Origin: Nitrospira sp.
GTDB lineage: Bacteria > Nitrospirota > Nitrospiria > Nitrospirales > Nitrospiraceae
Length of the DNA: 42,967 nt
Direction: 5' to 3'
Assembly: GCA_019636945.1 (NCBI GenBank)
Contig: JAHBWO010000019.1
Coordinates: forward strand, 1 to 42,967
Part shown: in pieces, positions 26,037-33,598 of the stretch
Numbering within the stretch: the first letter of the stretch is position 1
Layout of the letters: the number at the start of each line of letters is the position of its first letter
Program-made: the position numbers and the translations under genes
Notes under the pieces: model-generated
The model's database searches: none
Seen by the model: the letters and a program-made list of their open reading frames with translations, nothing else
What the model was told of the DNA's origin: nothing

Positions 26037-26540
26037 TCACATCGCCGCCACATCATTCACATCGATCTCTACCGCTGCCGCTTGTTGAATCAGATGTACT
26101 CCGATAACCAACCGATGTCGCTTCTCTTTCCGTAGCAGAATTCCGTGAATGCCCTGCAAGGGGCCACGAACAACTTCCACCCTCATGCCTTCATGAAGAT
26201 ACGGATGAGGATCATAAGGAAGAACACTGATCATGAGACGCCGAAGTGCGTCGATCTCAGGCTCTGGAATCGGTTCAGGCCGACTTCCATTTCCGACAAT
26301 TTCAACGACGCCGATCGTCTTCTGTACCGGCGTCTTTTCGTGCTGACCGAACCGCACAAAGCAATAGCCTGAAAATAACGGAATCTCGATTTCTTTCCTT
26401 CGATCCTTCCACTGGCTCAGCCGTTTGACCGTCGGAAGCAGCGGCTCGATTCCCTGTTTATCCAACTGATCTCGCACCAATTTCTCGTGACGAGACTTCG
26501 TTCGAAGGGCATACCAATTAAGATTGTCTGCCTGGTCCAT
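26037..26540 (-). CDS. NusG-family antiterminator (RfaH/UpxY-like)
   Basis: A specialised NusG paralogue that likely keeps RNA polymerase going through the long O-antigen operon downstream. The N-terminal NGN domain reads NWYALRTKSRHEKLVRDQL and LFSGYCFVRF, both hallmark NusG/RfaH segments. The C-terminal KOW domain has EGMRVEVVRGPLQGIHGILLR. Length (167 residues from the ATG at 26540) matches RfaH/UpxY proteins; housekeeping nusG sits with ribosomal genes, absent here. A TTG at 26570 would add ten residues without a ribosome site. Position as first gene of the polysaccharide operon mirrors UpxY regulators of Bacteroides capsule loci. Confidence 0.88.
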   Translation of the reverse strand: MDQADNLNWYALRTKSRHEKLVRDQLDKQGIEPLLPTVKRLSQWKDRRKEIEIPLFSGYCFVRFGQHEKTPVQKTIGVVEIVGNGSRPEPIPEPEIDALRRLMISVLPYDPHPYLHEGMRVEVVRGPLQGIHGILLRKEKRHRLVIGVHLIQQAAAVEIDVNDVAAM

Positions 26541-26632
26541 GTGGTTGATCTCGTCTGTCCGAATAGACAAGATAGAGGCCGCCTCGACTAGGGAGACGGT
26601 TTTTGATACAGCTTCGCCCTCTCACTTACAGT

Positions 26633-26667
26633 GAATAAAAAACCGGTGTCTTGCGCGCTTACACCGA
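26633..26667 (-). terminator. Rho-independent terminator after the winged-helix regulator gene
   Basis: On the minus strand CGGTGT (26666-26661) pairs with ACACCG (26649-26644) across an 11-nt loop, followed by G and a run of six T from 26642 to 26637. The stem overlaps the regulator's TAA stop (26661-26659). It separates regulator transcription from the NusG-like gene, which would then need its own promoter in 26541-26632; I see no strong consensus there. Confidence 0.65.
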
Positions 26668-27246
26668 CAACGTCAGCGCGATAATTTTGCTGTCCGGAAC
26701 CTGCTGATGCTCCAGTTTGGTGCGGACCCCAGCCTGCTGATCGAAGTTTGCCAGCAGCACCGCATCAAACTGCCATTCCCGCAATACGTCCGACGACCAG
26801 ACGGGATACGACAGAAACGATTCCTGCCGTCCATCATCCACAAATCCCACCAATGTCATCTGCATCTCGCGGAGGGACAGATAAGCCATCTCCGCAAGTT
26901 CACTGGTTCCATAAATGACGACTCGGTTCATTCCATTCCGAGCCATATGAGATAGGGCTTCCCGAAGTCTCGCACGCATATCGCGATAATGAGACAGTGC
27001 GTACTCCATGTGAAGGAAAGTCAGCCTTGACTTCTCAGCAGCCCCTTCTGGCGTCAACACGTAGCGAACACGGTGGGAAGGGATCGTGGTAATGGCGATA
27101 TGCCCGTTTCGGACCAATCGCTTCAGGTACAAATTTGCAAGCCCCAAGGCCACCCCGAGCTTTGCCGCAAGGGACCGCTGCGTCACCCCGCCGTCTCGCT
27201 CCACCTCAGTCAGCAAGAGCAGATCTCGTTGGCCTTGCAGATTCAT
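26659..27246 (-). CDS. Winged-helix regulator fused to a nucleotide-binding-like domain
   Basis: A 195-residue protein. Residues 1-75 form a MarR-like winged helix (RDLLLLTEVERDGGVTQRSLAAKL, then LANLYLKRLVRNGHIAI and VRYVLTPEGAAEKSRLT as the wing). Residues 105-195 look like a small Rossmann domain (MNRVVIYGTSELAEMAYLSL, TLVGFVDDG, FDAVLLANFDQ) resembling PglD-N or CoA-binding modules, perhaps sensing a nucleotide sugar. Such proteins often head exopolysaccharide and O-antigen loci. A near-perfect inverted repeat overlaps the -10 of its own promoter, which suggests autoregulation. It is followed by an intrinsic terminator. Confidence 0.8.
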   Translation of the reverse strand: MNLQGQRDLLLLTEVERDGGVTQRSLAAKLGVALGLANLYLKRLVRNGHIAITTIPSHRVRYVLTPEGAAEKSRLTFLHMEYALSHYRDMRARLREALSHMARNGMNRVVIYGTSELAEMAYLSLREMQMTLVGFVDDGRQESFLSYPVWSSDVLREWQFDAVLLANFDQQAGVRTKLEHQQVPDSKIIALTLSV

Positions 27247-27271
27247 AGAGTTATGAGCTCTTAGATGATAC

Positions 27272-27307
27272 GTTCAGAATATGAACATATACGTGCGGTA
27301 GAGTCAA
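27272..27307 (-). promoter_or_regulatory. Predicted promoter with overlapping operator for the winged-helix regulator
   Basis: A perfect 5-bp inverted repeat GTTCA-N5-TGAAC occupies 27272-27286. On the minus strand a -35-like TTGACT (27307-27302) and a -10-like CATATT (27283-27278) are 18 nt apart, and the inverted repeat covers the -10. The regulator start lies about 32 nt downstream. The arrangement fits repression by a winged-helix dimer; the promoter call is by eye. Confidence 0.55.
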
Positions 27308-27351
27308 GGCCAATAGCGACAACCCATCATATATCCCGCTGACGATTGGCT

Positions 27352-28377
27352 TTAGACGTGGTGTATAACGAGAGCCGAAGGGGTATCAAGCACCTGTCTA
27401 ATGGCGGCTGCCACGTTGTCTACCGTGAAATGGTCAAGACAATCCCAATATGAACAGGCATCACCGATACATTTGTCACAGGTAGGAACATCTGGACGAA
27501 GCACGACTCCCGTTCCTAGTGGCTTCCATCTCACCGGCAAATTGTTTCGACGAGGATCAAACAGGCTGACCGTGGGGATTCCCAGCGCTGCCGCCATGTG
27601 GGCCGGCCCTGTGGCTCCCGAAACGACCACATGAGCATTGGCGATCACGGCCATGAGCTGGCGGAGCGACAGTTGCCCCATGCAATTCTTGATCTCGGTT
27701 GGGATCTTCACAGTAGACAGAGCACTGGATTCAAATTCTTTTTTTTCTGACTCGCTGCCGGTCAACATCACCCCATAACCGGCTTGTGCCAACTCAAAAG
27801 CCAAATCCCGGTAAGACTCCGGTCGCCATCGGCGTGCCGAAAAGCCTCCCGGATGAACGACGACTCGTGGACCGGGCAGATTCGCCCAGGACGATCTCCC
27901 GACAGTTCGCTCGTGCTCAGTGACGAACAGAGTCGGAGGTTGAACCTTTCGGGGACTCAACCCCAGCCCTCTCAACATGTCGACGTTATACTCTGATTCA
28001 TGTTTTGAAAACTCACTGCGATGTTCATAGATCCGTCGATTCGACAAGGGACTATACCAGCGATAGCCCGTCGCGATTCGAATCGGCACCCGTACCAGCC
28101 AGGCTGCCCACATCAGGCGGCGAAACGGTTTGAGAAACACCGCCACCTCAACTCCCTGTAAAAAGGCACGACGCAATTCTGCCAACGGATCTGTCAGCCG
28201 AATGGTGCGGACAGCATCCACATCAGGATGGTGCTCAAGCAGCGGCGCCACGGTGGGACTGGTTAAAAACTCGACTCTGACCCCTGGCATGAGTTCCCGT
28301 AGTTGCGTTGCCACAGGGAGCGAGAGAAGCACATCGCCGATACCATCGGGACGAACGATCAAGACATTCATTGACAT
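27352..28377 (-). CDS. Glycosyltransferase family 9 (ADP-heptose:LPS heptosyltransferase-like)
   Basis: A 341-residue GT-B protein: MNVLIVRPDGIGDVLLSLPVATQL (RPDGIGD acceptor-side signature, partly quoted), VVHPGGFSARRWRPESYRDLA (donor loop), VVSGATGPAHMAAALGIPTVSLFDP (GT9 C-terminal signature with SGATGPAH) and a Cys-rich CDKCIGDACSYWDCLDH tail. It probably extends the LPS core with heptose. The ATG at 28377 is preceded by, and overlaps, the remnant of another GT9 gene whose 5' end is nearly identical to its own, showing that this gene was once tandemly duplicated. Confidence 0.87.
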   Translation of the reverse strand: MSMNVLIVRPDGIGDVLLSLPVATQLRELMPGVRVEFLTSPTVAPLLEHHPDVDAVRTIRLTDPLAELRRAFLQGVEVAVFLKPFRRLMWAAWLVRVPIRIATGYRWYSPLSNRRIYEHRSEFSKHESEYNVDMLRGLGLSPRKVQPPTLFVTEHERTVGRSSWANLPGPRVVVHPGGFSARRWRPESYRDLAFELAQAGYGVMLTGSESEKKEFESSALSTVKIPTEIKNCMGQLSLRQLMAVIANAHVVVSGATGPAHMAAALGIPTVSLFDPRRNNLPVRWKPLGTGVVLRPDVPTCDKCIGDACSYWDCLDHFTVDNVAAAIRQVLDTPSALVIHHV

Positions 28378-28535
28378 GGGGCGTGAGCCGTCAACTTTGG
28401 CCGAATAATATCACCCACGGGGGTCAGCCTATCGAGGTGAAGACCTTCCAATTCGTGAACGTATCGACAGACCCGGCTGAACGGAGCACATCGCCGATAC
28501 TCTTTAGGACAAGCGATCAAGACGTTCATTGACAT
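28368..28535 (-). pseudogene. Remnant of a GT9 heptosyltransferase gene (5' and 3' ends joined)
   Basis: This stretch begins with a near copy of the downstream GT9 start (ATGTCAATGAACGTCTTGAT against ATGTCAATGAATGTCTTGAT) and stays similar for about 50 nt, with one extra base that shifts the frame. It then changes to a near copy of the upstream GT9 gene's 3' end: the translation CAPFSRVCRYVHELEGLH aligns with CSPCFSRVCRHTPELECLH there, and both finish with LTAHAPCQ and a stop. The result is an open frame of 53 codons (28529-28368). The central 900 nt or so of a GT9 gene are missing. It is best read as a recombination scar, not a functional gene. Confidence 0.75.
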
Positions 28536-29599
28536 GGGGCGTGAGCCGTCAACCGCAAACGAATGGCATCAACCACGTGAGCCGGCGTAATTACGTGAAG
28601 ACATTCCAATTCTGGAGTATGTCGGCAGACACGGCTGAAACAGGGGCTACATGGAACCGACCCACTCAGGATCTGATGGCCATCGCCATAGGGTCCGGTC
28701 CGAATCGCACTGGTCGGTCCAAACAACGCAACGACAGGAACCCCCAGTGCCGACGCGATATGCATCGGGCCTGAGTCGTTTGTCACCATGGTGGATGCGG
28801 ATGAAAGCAGTGCTGGGAGATATTTCAACGGAAGCTCCCCACACAAATCGACAAACGGACTTGAAGTCAGAGTCCTGAGCTGATTCGTGGAACGACGCTC
28901 GTCCAAACTTCCTATGACTGCAACCGGCCCAAGCTGCGAAGCATGCAGTTGATCCAGGACCGCAGCAAACGCCGTCAGCGGCCATCGTTTTGTCGGCCAC
29001 CGCGCCCCAATATTCATCGCAATCCATGGTCGATCGACTGCAAAACCTTGACGGTGGCAGATCGTTCGAACAGCGGCGCTATCCTCTTCCAGGAGCTTGA
29101 ACCGAAACTGCGGTCTCTCAGGGGGTTTCACCCCCAAGGCACCCAATAGGGAAAGATATCGATCGACTGCGTGAACATTCAGATGTGTGACCGGAACACG
29201 GTTGGTATAGAACCAAGGACTTCCCTCCCGTGCGTTCGCAAAACCAAGTCGTGTCGGCGCACGACTCAACCAAGCCAAGATACCGCTTCGAAACAACCCT
29301 TGCAAATCAAGCGCAAGGTCAAACCGCTGAGCTCTAAGCGCCACACCCTCCCGCACCCAATTGCTGACCGTCATGTCGACCGGCCAGACACGATCAACTC
29401 CCTCCGCTCGCTCAACGAGCTCAGCCCACTGGCGCTTCACCACCCATGTCAGGTGCACCCCAGGCCACTGCTCCTTGATCGCTGCCACCACCGGAAACGT
29501 ATGGACGATATCCCCCAGAGAACTCGGCTTGATCAGAAGAAGACGGGCAGTATCCCTGAGGACGAAAGAAGAGGAACCGAAAGATATAATAGGTGACAC
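28526..29599 (-). CDS. Glycosyltransferase family 9 (heptosyltransferase I/WaaC-like)
   Basis: A GT-B protein of about 357 residues. LLIKPSSLGDIVHTFPVVAAIKEQWP is the WaaC-type N-terminus (Lys-x-Ser-Ser-x-Gly-Asp), followed by LALDLQGLFRSGILAWLS, RAPTRLGFANAREGSPWFYT, WIAMNIGARWPTKRWPL and VTNDSGPMHIASALGVPVVALFGPT, all typical of heptosyltransferase I. The Cys-rich CSPCFSRVCRHTPELECLH tail ends it. I favour the GTG at 29599 with AAGG 8 nt upstream; an ATG at 29635 would place a perfect hairpin inside the coding region. It likely adds heptose I to Kdo, completing the inner core with waaA. Confidence 0.86.
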   Translation of the reverse strand: MSPIISFGSSSFVLRDTARLLLIKPSSLGDIVHTFPVVAAIKEQWPGVHLTWVVKRQWAELVERAEGVDRVWPVDMTVSNWVREGVALRAQRFDLALDLQGLFRSGILAWLSRAPTRLGFANAREGSPWFYTNRVPVTHLNVHAVDRYLSLLGALGVKPPERPQFRFKLLEEDSAAVRTICHRQGFAVDRPWIAMNIGARWPTKRWPLTAFAAVLDQLHASQLGPVAVIGSLDERRSTNQLRTLTSSPFVDLCGELPLKYLPALLSSASTMVTNDSGPMHIASALGVPVVALFGPTSAIRTGPYGDGHQILSGSVPCSPCFSRVCRHTPELECLHVITPAHVVDAIRLRLTAHAPCQ

Positions 29600-29615
29600 C
29601 AAATAACCTTTCTGC

Positions 29616-29632
29616 CTACGCCGCTGGCGTAG
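29616..29632 (-). other. Perfect hairpin before the WaaC-like gene
   Basis: A 7-bp perfect inverted repeat, CTACGCC-GCT-GGCGTAG, ends about 17 nt before the GTG at 29599 and spans the alternative upstream start. It may influence translation of the heptosyltransferase or be a leftover of a dispersed palindrome. No T-run follows. Confidence 0.45.
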
Positions 29633-29688
29633 CATGGGGATACTGAATCACGATGCAGGTCCCTCATCCGTGCCTAGCCTCTCTCTCT

Positions 29689-30681
29689 TTATACGCACGT
29701 AAGGACATGGGTCCGCACATGGGGAGCATAGAGACCATCAAGTATCGCCTTACCGCTGCCCAGAGCTGACGTTTCGCGTCGCTCTTCGAGGGATCGGCAG
29801 AGACGTTGCCATACGCGCACATACGGAGCTGGGCTGAGGTGATGCCGCAAAGCACTATGTTGGCGCACGATTCTTGAGATCCACTCGCAATTTCCTGGAA
29901 TCACGGCGGAGAATGGATCGGCAAGCAGAGGCTCCTTTGGGGTGAAAAACATCGTGATATTCCCACCATCCTGGGAGATCAGATGAGAGGTTTCATGCAA
30001 CCCCTGCTTTTTGGCCAACCGGCGCAATGACACAACATTGAAATTGTAGAGGTGAGCTTCGTGGAATGTACTGTGAGGGGCCTGACAGGTCGCTTCCACA
30101 TTCGGGACCTCTACAACGAGCACCCCGTCCGGCTTTAACCAAGAGCGGAGGCGTGCCAGAATGAAACCCGGGTCTTCCGTGTGTTCAAGGACATGCCAAA
30201 TCGTCACGATATCGAAGGAGGCCGGAGCAAACGTCGCGTCCTGCACGAATCCGACTTGAACCGTCAGCCCATATTGCTGGATCGAATGGTCGGCATACCC
30301 TCGATTCGGCTCTATCCCGTCGACAACATGACCCAACGATTGGAGCAAATAGGCAAACTCTCCGCCCCCGGTGCCGACATCGAGCACCGTTTTCCGACTC
30401 GGCAACAGCTGCTCGATCTTCCCCAACCGTGACAGCGCGACCTTGCCCGCACGCACAACATGCTTGGGTTTCGGGCTGTAGGTATTTTTATACGCGAGAC
30501 GATACTGTTCCTCATAAAACTGCCTGGCGTCATGTGGACGCGGATCCGACCATACGAGCCCACAGGCTCGGCAGATGACAGTCCGTAACGGGTTCCCGCT
30601 TCGACTTCTGGTTGAAAGAATCGAAACCTCGATCCCGCCACAGAGATTACAAGGGATGGAACAATCCTTCGTACCCTGCAT
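29689..30681 (-). CDS. SAM-dependent methyltransferase with N-terminal zinc ribbon
   Basis: A protein of about 330 residues with a zinc ribbon (Cys11/Cys14 in CNLCGG and the later CRACGLVW pair), then TVLDVGTGGGEFAYLLQSLG (motif I), VDGIEPNRGYADHS, and FDIVTIWHVLEHTEDPGFIL with WLKPDGVLVVEVPNVEA. I place the start at the ATG 30681 with GGAGG 9 nt upstream. A longer frame from 30798 adds 39 Arg/Ser-rich residues with no ribosome site. It lies between heptosyltransferase genes, so the acceptor could be a core heptose or another core sugar; that is inference. Confidence 0.82.
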   Translation of the reverse strand: MQGTKDCSIPCNLCGGIEVSILSTRSRSGNPLRTVICRACGLVWSDPRPHDARQFYEEQYRLAYKNTYSPKPKHVVRAGKVALSRLGKIEQLLPSRKTVLDVGTGGGEFAYLLQSLGHVVDGIEPNRGYADHSIQQYGLTVQVGFVQDATFAPASFDIVTIWHVLEHTEDPGFILARLRSWLKPDGVLVVEVPNVEATCQAPHSTFHEAHLYNFNVVSLRRLAKKQGLHETSHLISQDGGNITMFFTPKEPLLADPFSAVIPGNCEWISRIVRQHSALRHHLSPAPYVRVWQRLCRSLEERRETSALGSGKAILDGLYAPHVRTHVLTCV

Positions 30682-30809
30682 CGCCATTTTCCTCCGAGTC
30701 ATGGGCATCGTAGCCTTAGACAACTTACTCTCGCTGTGTAGCCAATACAAGCCCAGCCTCGGCCGGCGTGCCGTACGTTCGGCGGATGAAACGTTCACCC
30801 TGCCCCGTA

Positions 30810-32516
30810 CTATTCATGCCGTGATAAGGCTCCCCGGTTCACGTCGGACAACAGCCAGTCCACAGCCCCGGGCAGGGAGGCTTCAACTCTGTCCGGAATC
30901 AGATGAGTGTCCGTCAAAGCTTCCAACTCTTGCCACCGGGTTACCCCGGTGGTCACTAGAACACTTCGTGCTCCCACCCGTTTGGCCAACTCGATATCAC
31001 GCGGGTGATCGCCGATCACATACGACCGCTCCAGATCCACCCCCAGCTCTTGGATCGCCTGGTCAATCATCCCACGGTTCGGCTTTCGACACCCACACCC
31101 GTCATCCGGATGATGGGGGCAGAAATAGATCCCGTCCAACGTCGCGCCGGTTTGACCAAGCAAATGCCTGAGCTTCTTGTGGATGGCCTCAAGATTGTGG
31201 CGAGAGAGGAGTCCCCGCGCGATCCCCGATTGATTTGTTATCAGGATCAATCGGGCACCGGCCAGTTTCAATCGTGCGAGCGCCTCCGCCACCCCAGGAA
31301 ACAATTCAAACTGATCGGGAGACTTGATGTACCCAGGGTCCGGATTGAGGGTACCATCGCGGTCCAGAAAGATGGTGTAGCCTTCCAAAACCCTGTCAGG
31401 TGTGAGGCGTAAGGCGTGAGGCGCAGGTAAGTTTTTCTCCTCTTGCCCCTCACCCTTAACACGTAACCCGCTCACTTGTTGCACCGCCACCTCGTACACT
31501 CGATCGGTTGAGATGCGAGTCATGCACCGGTGATCAATGGGGCATTCCCGAAGCAGGCAGGGAGCGCACTCAATCACCTCTCGAACAACCGACTGCTCCT
31601 GACCATAGGGAGCCGTCGTACGCGAATCTGTCGGACCGAACACGGCAACGACCGGCACTCCGCACGCAGCCGCCACATGCATCGGCCCTGTATCATTCGT
31701 GATGAGGATGCGACATCGCTTCACCACTGCCATCAATTCACGAATTGTTGTTGCGCCGGATAACACCACCGATGGTCTATTGATTCGAGAGGCGATGTCC
31801 TCCCCCAAGGACTCTTCGCCCTTCGCCCCAAGAATAGCCACGACTACCGCTCTGCCCTCATCACGCTCTACCTGCTCTGCAAGCCTGCGCGCGACTTCAG
31901 CAAACCGCTCAGGCAACCATCGCTTCGCGCTGCCATAGGTCGACCCAGGATTAATACCGATCACGATGTCCGATGAACCACTTCCCAGAGCCGCGAGCCT
32001 CGTATCCATGGCCTGACTCTCTTCTGAGGTTACCAAGAGTGTCGGGAGGGGAACGCTGCCGGACAAACCCAATGGCTTCAACAAATTCCAGTAGTACTCA
32101 ACTTGATGAACGGACTGGCTACGTTCAGGCACAGCAACAGGCGTGGTCAGGAAGAACACACGTCCATCAGTTGCATACCCATACCGCTGCGGAATGCCGG
32201 CAAGCCACGCAATAAACGCAGCCTCAAAGGCGTTCTGAAACAGTACCGCGAGATCGAAGCCATGCCGTCGCAACAAGCCAGCGAGCGCCCATTTCCCAGA
32301 AAGCCCGGCATGCCCCCCCCTATCCTCATAAACCAGTACCCGATTCAGTTCTGGAGCGGAACGGAACAGCTCGGCAACCGTTGATTTGGCCAACATCGTG
32401 ATGCCCGCTTCCGGAAAAAGCGACCTGAGACCTCGAAGGGCAGGCTCGCACATCACGGCATCGCCGATCCAATTCGGCGCCCGCAGCAAGATGTTTCGAG
32501 GCTGCTCCTTAAACAT
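30810..32516 (-). CDS. waaF-gmhB: Fusion: heptosyltransferase II (GT9) plus heptose-bisphosphate phosphatase (GmhB)
   Basis: A 568-residue bifunctional protein. Residues 1 to about 345 are WaaF-like: ILLRAPNWIGDAVMCEPALRGL, IGINPGSTYGSAKRWLPERFAE, ITNDTGPMHVAAACGVPVVAVFGPT. From about 380, a HAD phosphatase follows: IFLDRDGTLNPDPGYI (nucleophile Asp near 385), LILITNQSGIARG, and the GmhB zinc loop CPHHPDDGCGC. GmhB removes the 7-phosphate of heptose-1,7-bisphosphate in ADP-heptose synthesis, so donor supply and transfer sit in one chain. The start at 32516 has GGAG 5 nt upstream and overlaps lpxK by 8 nt. The linker (about 346-378) is coded by repeat-like DNA. Confidence 0.92.
   Translation of the reverse strand: MFKEQPRNILLRAPNWIGDAVMCEPALRGLRSLFPEAGITMLAKSTVAELFRSAPELNRVLVYEDRGGHAGLSGKWALAGLLRRHGFDLAVLFQNAFEAAFIAWLAGIPQRYGYATDGRVFFLTTPVAVPERSQSVHQVEYYWNLLKPLGLSGSVPLPTLLVTSEESQAMDTRLAALGSGSSDIVIGINPGSTYGSAKRWLPERFAEVARRLAEQVERDEGRAVVVAILGAKGEESLGEDIASRINRPSVVLSGATTIRELMAVVKRCRILITNDTGPMHVAAACGVPVVAVFGPTDSRTTAPYGQEQSVVREVIECAPCLLRECPIDHRCMTRISTDRVYEVAVQQVSGLRVKGEGQEEKNLPAPHALRLTPDRVLEGYTIFLDRDGTLNPDPGYIKSPDQFELFPGVAEALARLKLAGARLILITNQSGIARGLLSRHNLEAIHKKLRHLLGQTGATLDGIYFCPHHPDDGCGCRKPNRGMIDQAIQELGVDLERSYVIGDHPRDIELAKRVGARSVLVTTGVTRWQELEALTDTHLIPDRVEASLPGAVDWLLSDVNRGALSRHE
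31399..31476. repeat. Repeat-like GTGAGGCG tract encoding the fusion linker
   Basis: Between the two domains the DNA becomes repetitive: GTGAGGCG occurs twice within 31402-31423 with TAAGG between, followed by short C/T-rich and CTCACCCTTAACACGTAACC-like stretches. This resembles the TCACGT/TCACGC intergenic repeats of the same locus (34955-35034) and stands out from the codon usage of both flanking domains. It is still in frame. Confidence 0.45.
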
Positions 32517-33597
32517 GACACTCCGATGGGCTGCTTCGCGATAGCGCCCCATCTATCAAGCGGGACAACCGATCTTCTCCTCGAACCACGTCGGTTTCAA
32601 GACGAAGCATCCACCACGCATCATTGACGCTGAGCAGGGACGCCAGTTTCCCGCCATCCTTTTCAGTCGTCAAGACGATGTCACTCCCGCTCCCCTGTAC
32701 CTTGGTGCGAACCGCCTCAATCTCACGAAGACTGTAGCGATGATGATCTTCAAACATGGTTTCACCCACGATCTCGATTCCGACAGATTCGGCCGATCGT
32801 CGAAAGGAGAGACTATTGCCGATTCCGCTCACCAACCAAGCCTTTTTCCCCTCCCCCCATTCAATTGACTGTGACGCTCCCGAACTGATCGCAATGAAAG
32901 ATTCCGGCCGAAACACCACTTCAATGGCATCGTCGGTGAGACACGGTATCCTGCGTAATCGGCTCCGAACGGCATCAACGTCGTGGCGAAAATCGGCTCG
33001 CGTGATCACAACCGCGCTCGCCCGATCCAACCCATGCAACGGCTCTCTCAATCTTCCCGCCGGAAGCAGTGCGTCGAGTCCGACCGCATCAGTGGCATCC
33101 AGCAGTACTAAATCCACGTCTCGATGAAGCGCGAGATGCTGAAACCCGTCATCCAAAATCATACAATCGACTGGATGTCGCTCTAAGACCCAGCGACCGA
33201 GTGCCACACGGTTTGCACCCACTGCCACGACGGTGTGGGGACAGCGCTGAGCCATTAAGAACGGTTCGTCCCCCGACTCCGATGAGTCTGACAAGAGACG
33301 CACTCCATCCGATACCAGAACATGCGGTGCGTGACTCGTCCGCTTATAGCCTCGGCTCAGGATCGCGACTCGCCGTCCCTTCGCCATTAATCGTTGAGCG
33401 AGAAAAATAACGAACGGAGTCTTTCCTGTTCCTCCGACCGTCAGGTTTCCCACGCTAATGACCAGACAAGGCAACCGTGTGGTGAGCAACCACCCGTGCC
33501 GATAACACCATCGCCGAATGTGGGCGATGAGACCGTACAAGCCAGCCACCCAGTACAGCCCTGCACGGACCGGTTGTCCTGGTGACAGAAATGACAT
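32509..33597 (-). CDS. lpxK: Tetraacyldisaccharide 4'-kinase
   Basis: Phosphorylates the 4' position of the lipid A disaccharide precursor at the inner membrane. The 362-residue product has an N-terminal hydrophobic helix, the P-loop VISVGNLTVGGTGKTPFV (about 47-64), VAILSRGYKR, DGVRLLSDSSESGDEPFL (GDE motif), and CMILDDGFQHLALHRDVDLVLLDA with the catalytic DDGFQH. The C-terminal VLTTEKDGGKLASL is also typical. Length is normal. One base separates the waaA stop from its ATG, and its end overlaps the waaF-gmhB start, so the three genes are co-translated from one message. Confidence 0.96.
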   Translation of the reverse strand: MSFLSPGQPVRAGLYWVAGLYGLIAHIRRWCYRHGWLLTTRLPCLVISVGNLTVGGTGKTPFVIFLAQRLMAKGRRVAILSRGYKRTSHAPHVLVSDGVRLLSDSSESGDEPFLMAQRCPHTVVAVGANRVALGRWVLERHPVDCMILDDGFQHLALHRDVDLVLLDATDAVGLDALLPAGRLREPLHGLDRASAVVITRADFRHDVDAVRSRLRRIPCLTDDAIEVVFRPESFIAISSGASQSIEWGEGKKAWLVSGIGNSLSFRRSAESVGIEIVGETMFEDHHRYSLREIEAVRTKVQGSGSDIVLTTEKDGGKLASLLSVNDAWWMLRLETDVVRGEDRLSRLIDGALSRSSPSECHV

Positions 33598-33598
33598 A

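Noticed and set aside
26541..26632. Promoter for the NusG-like gene
   Set aside because: One is needed after the terminator, but I found no pair of -35/-10 boxes good enough to report.
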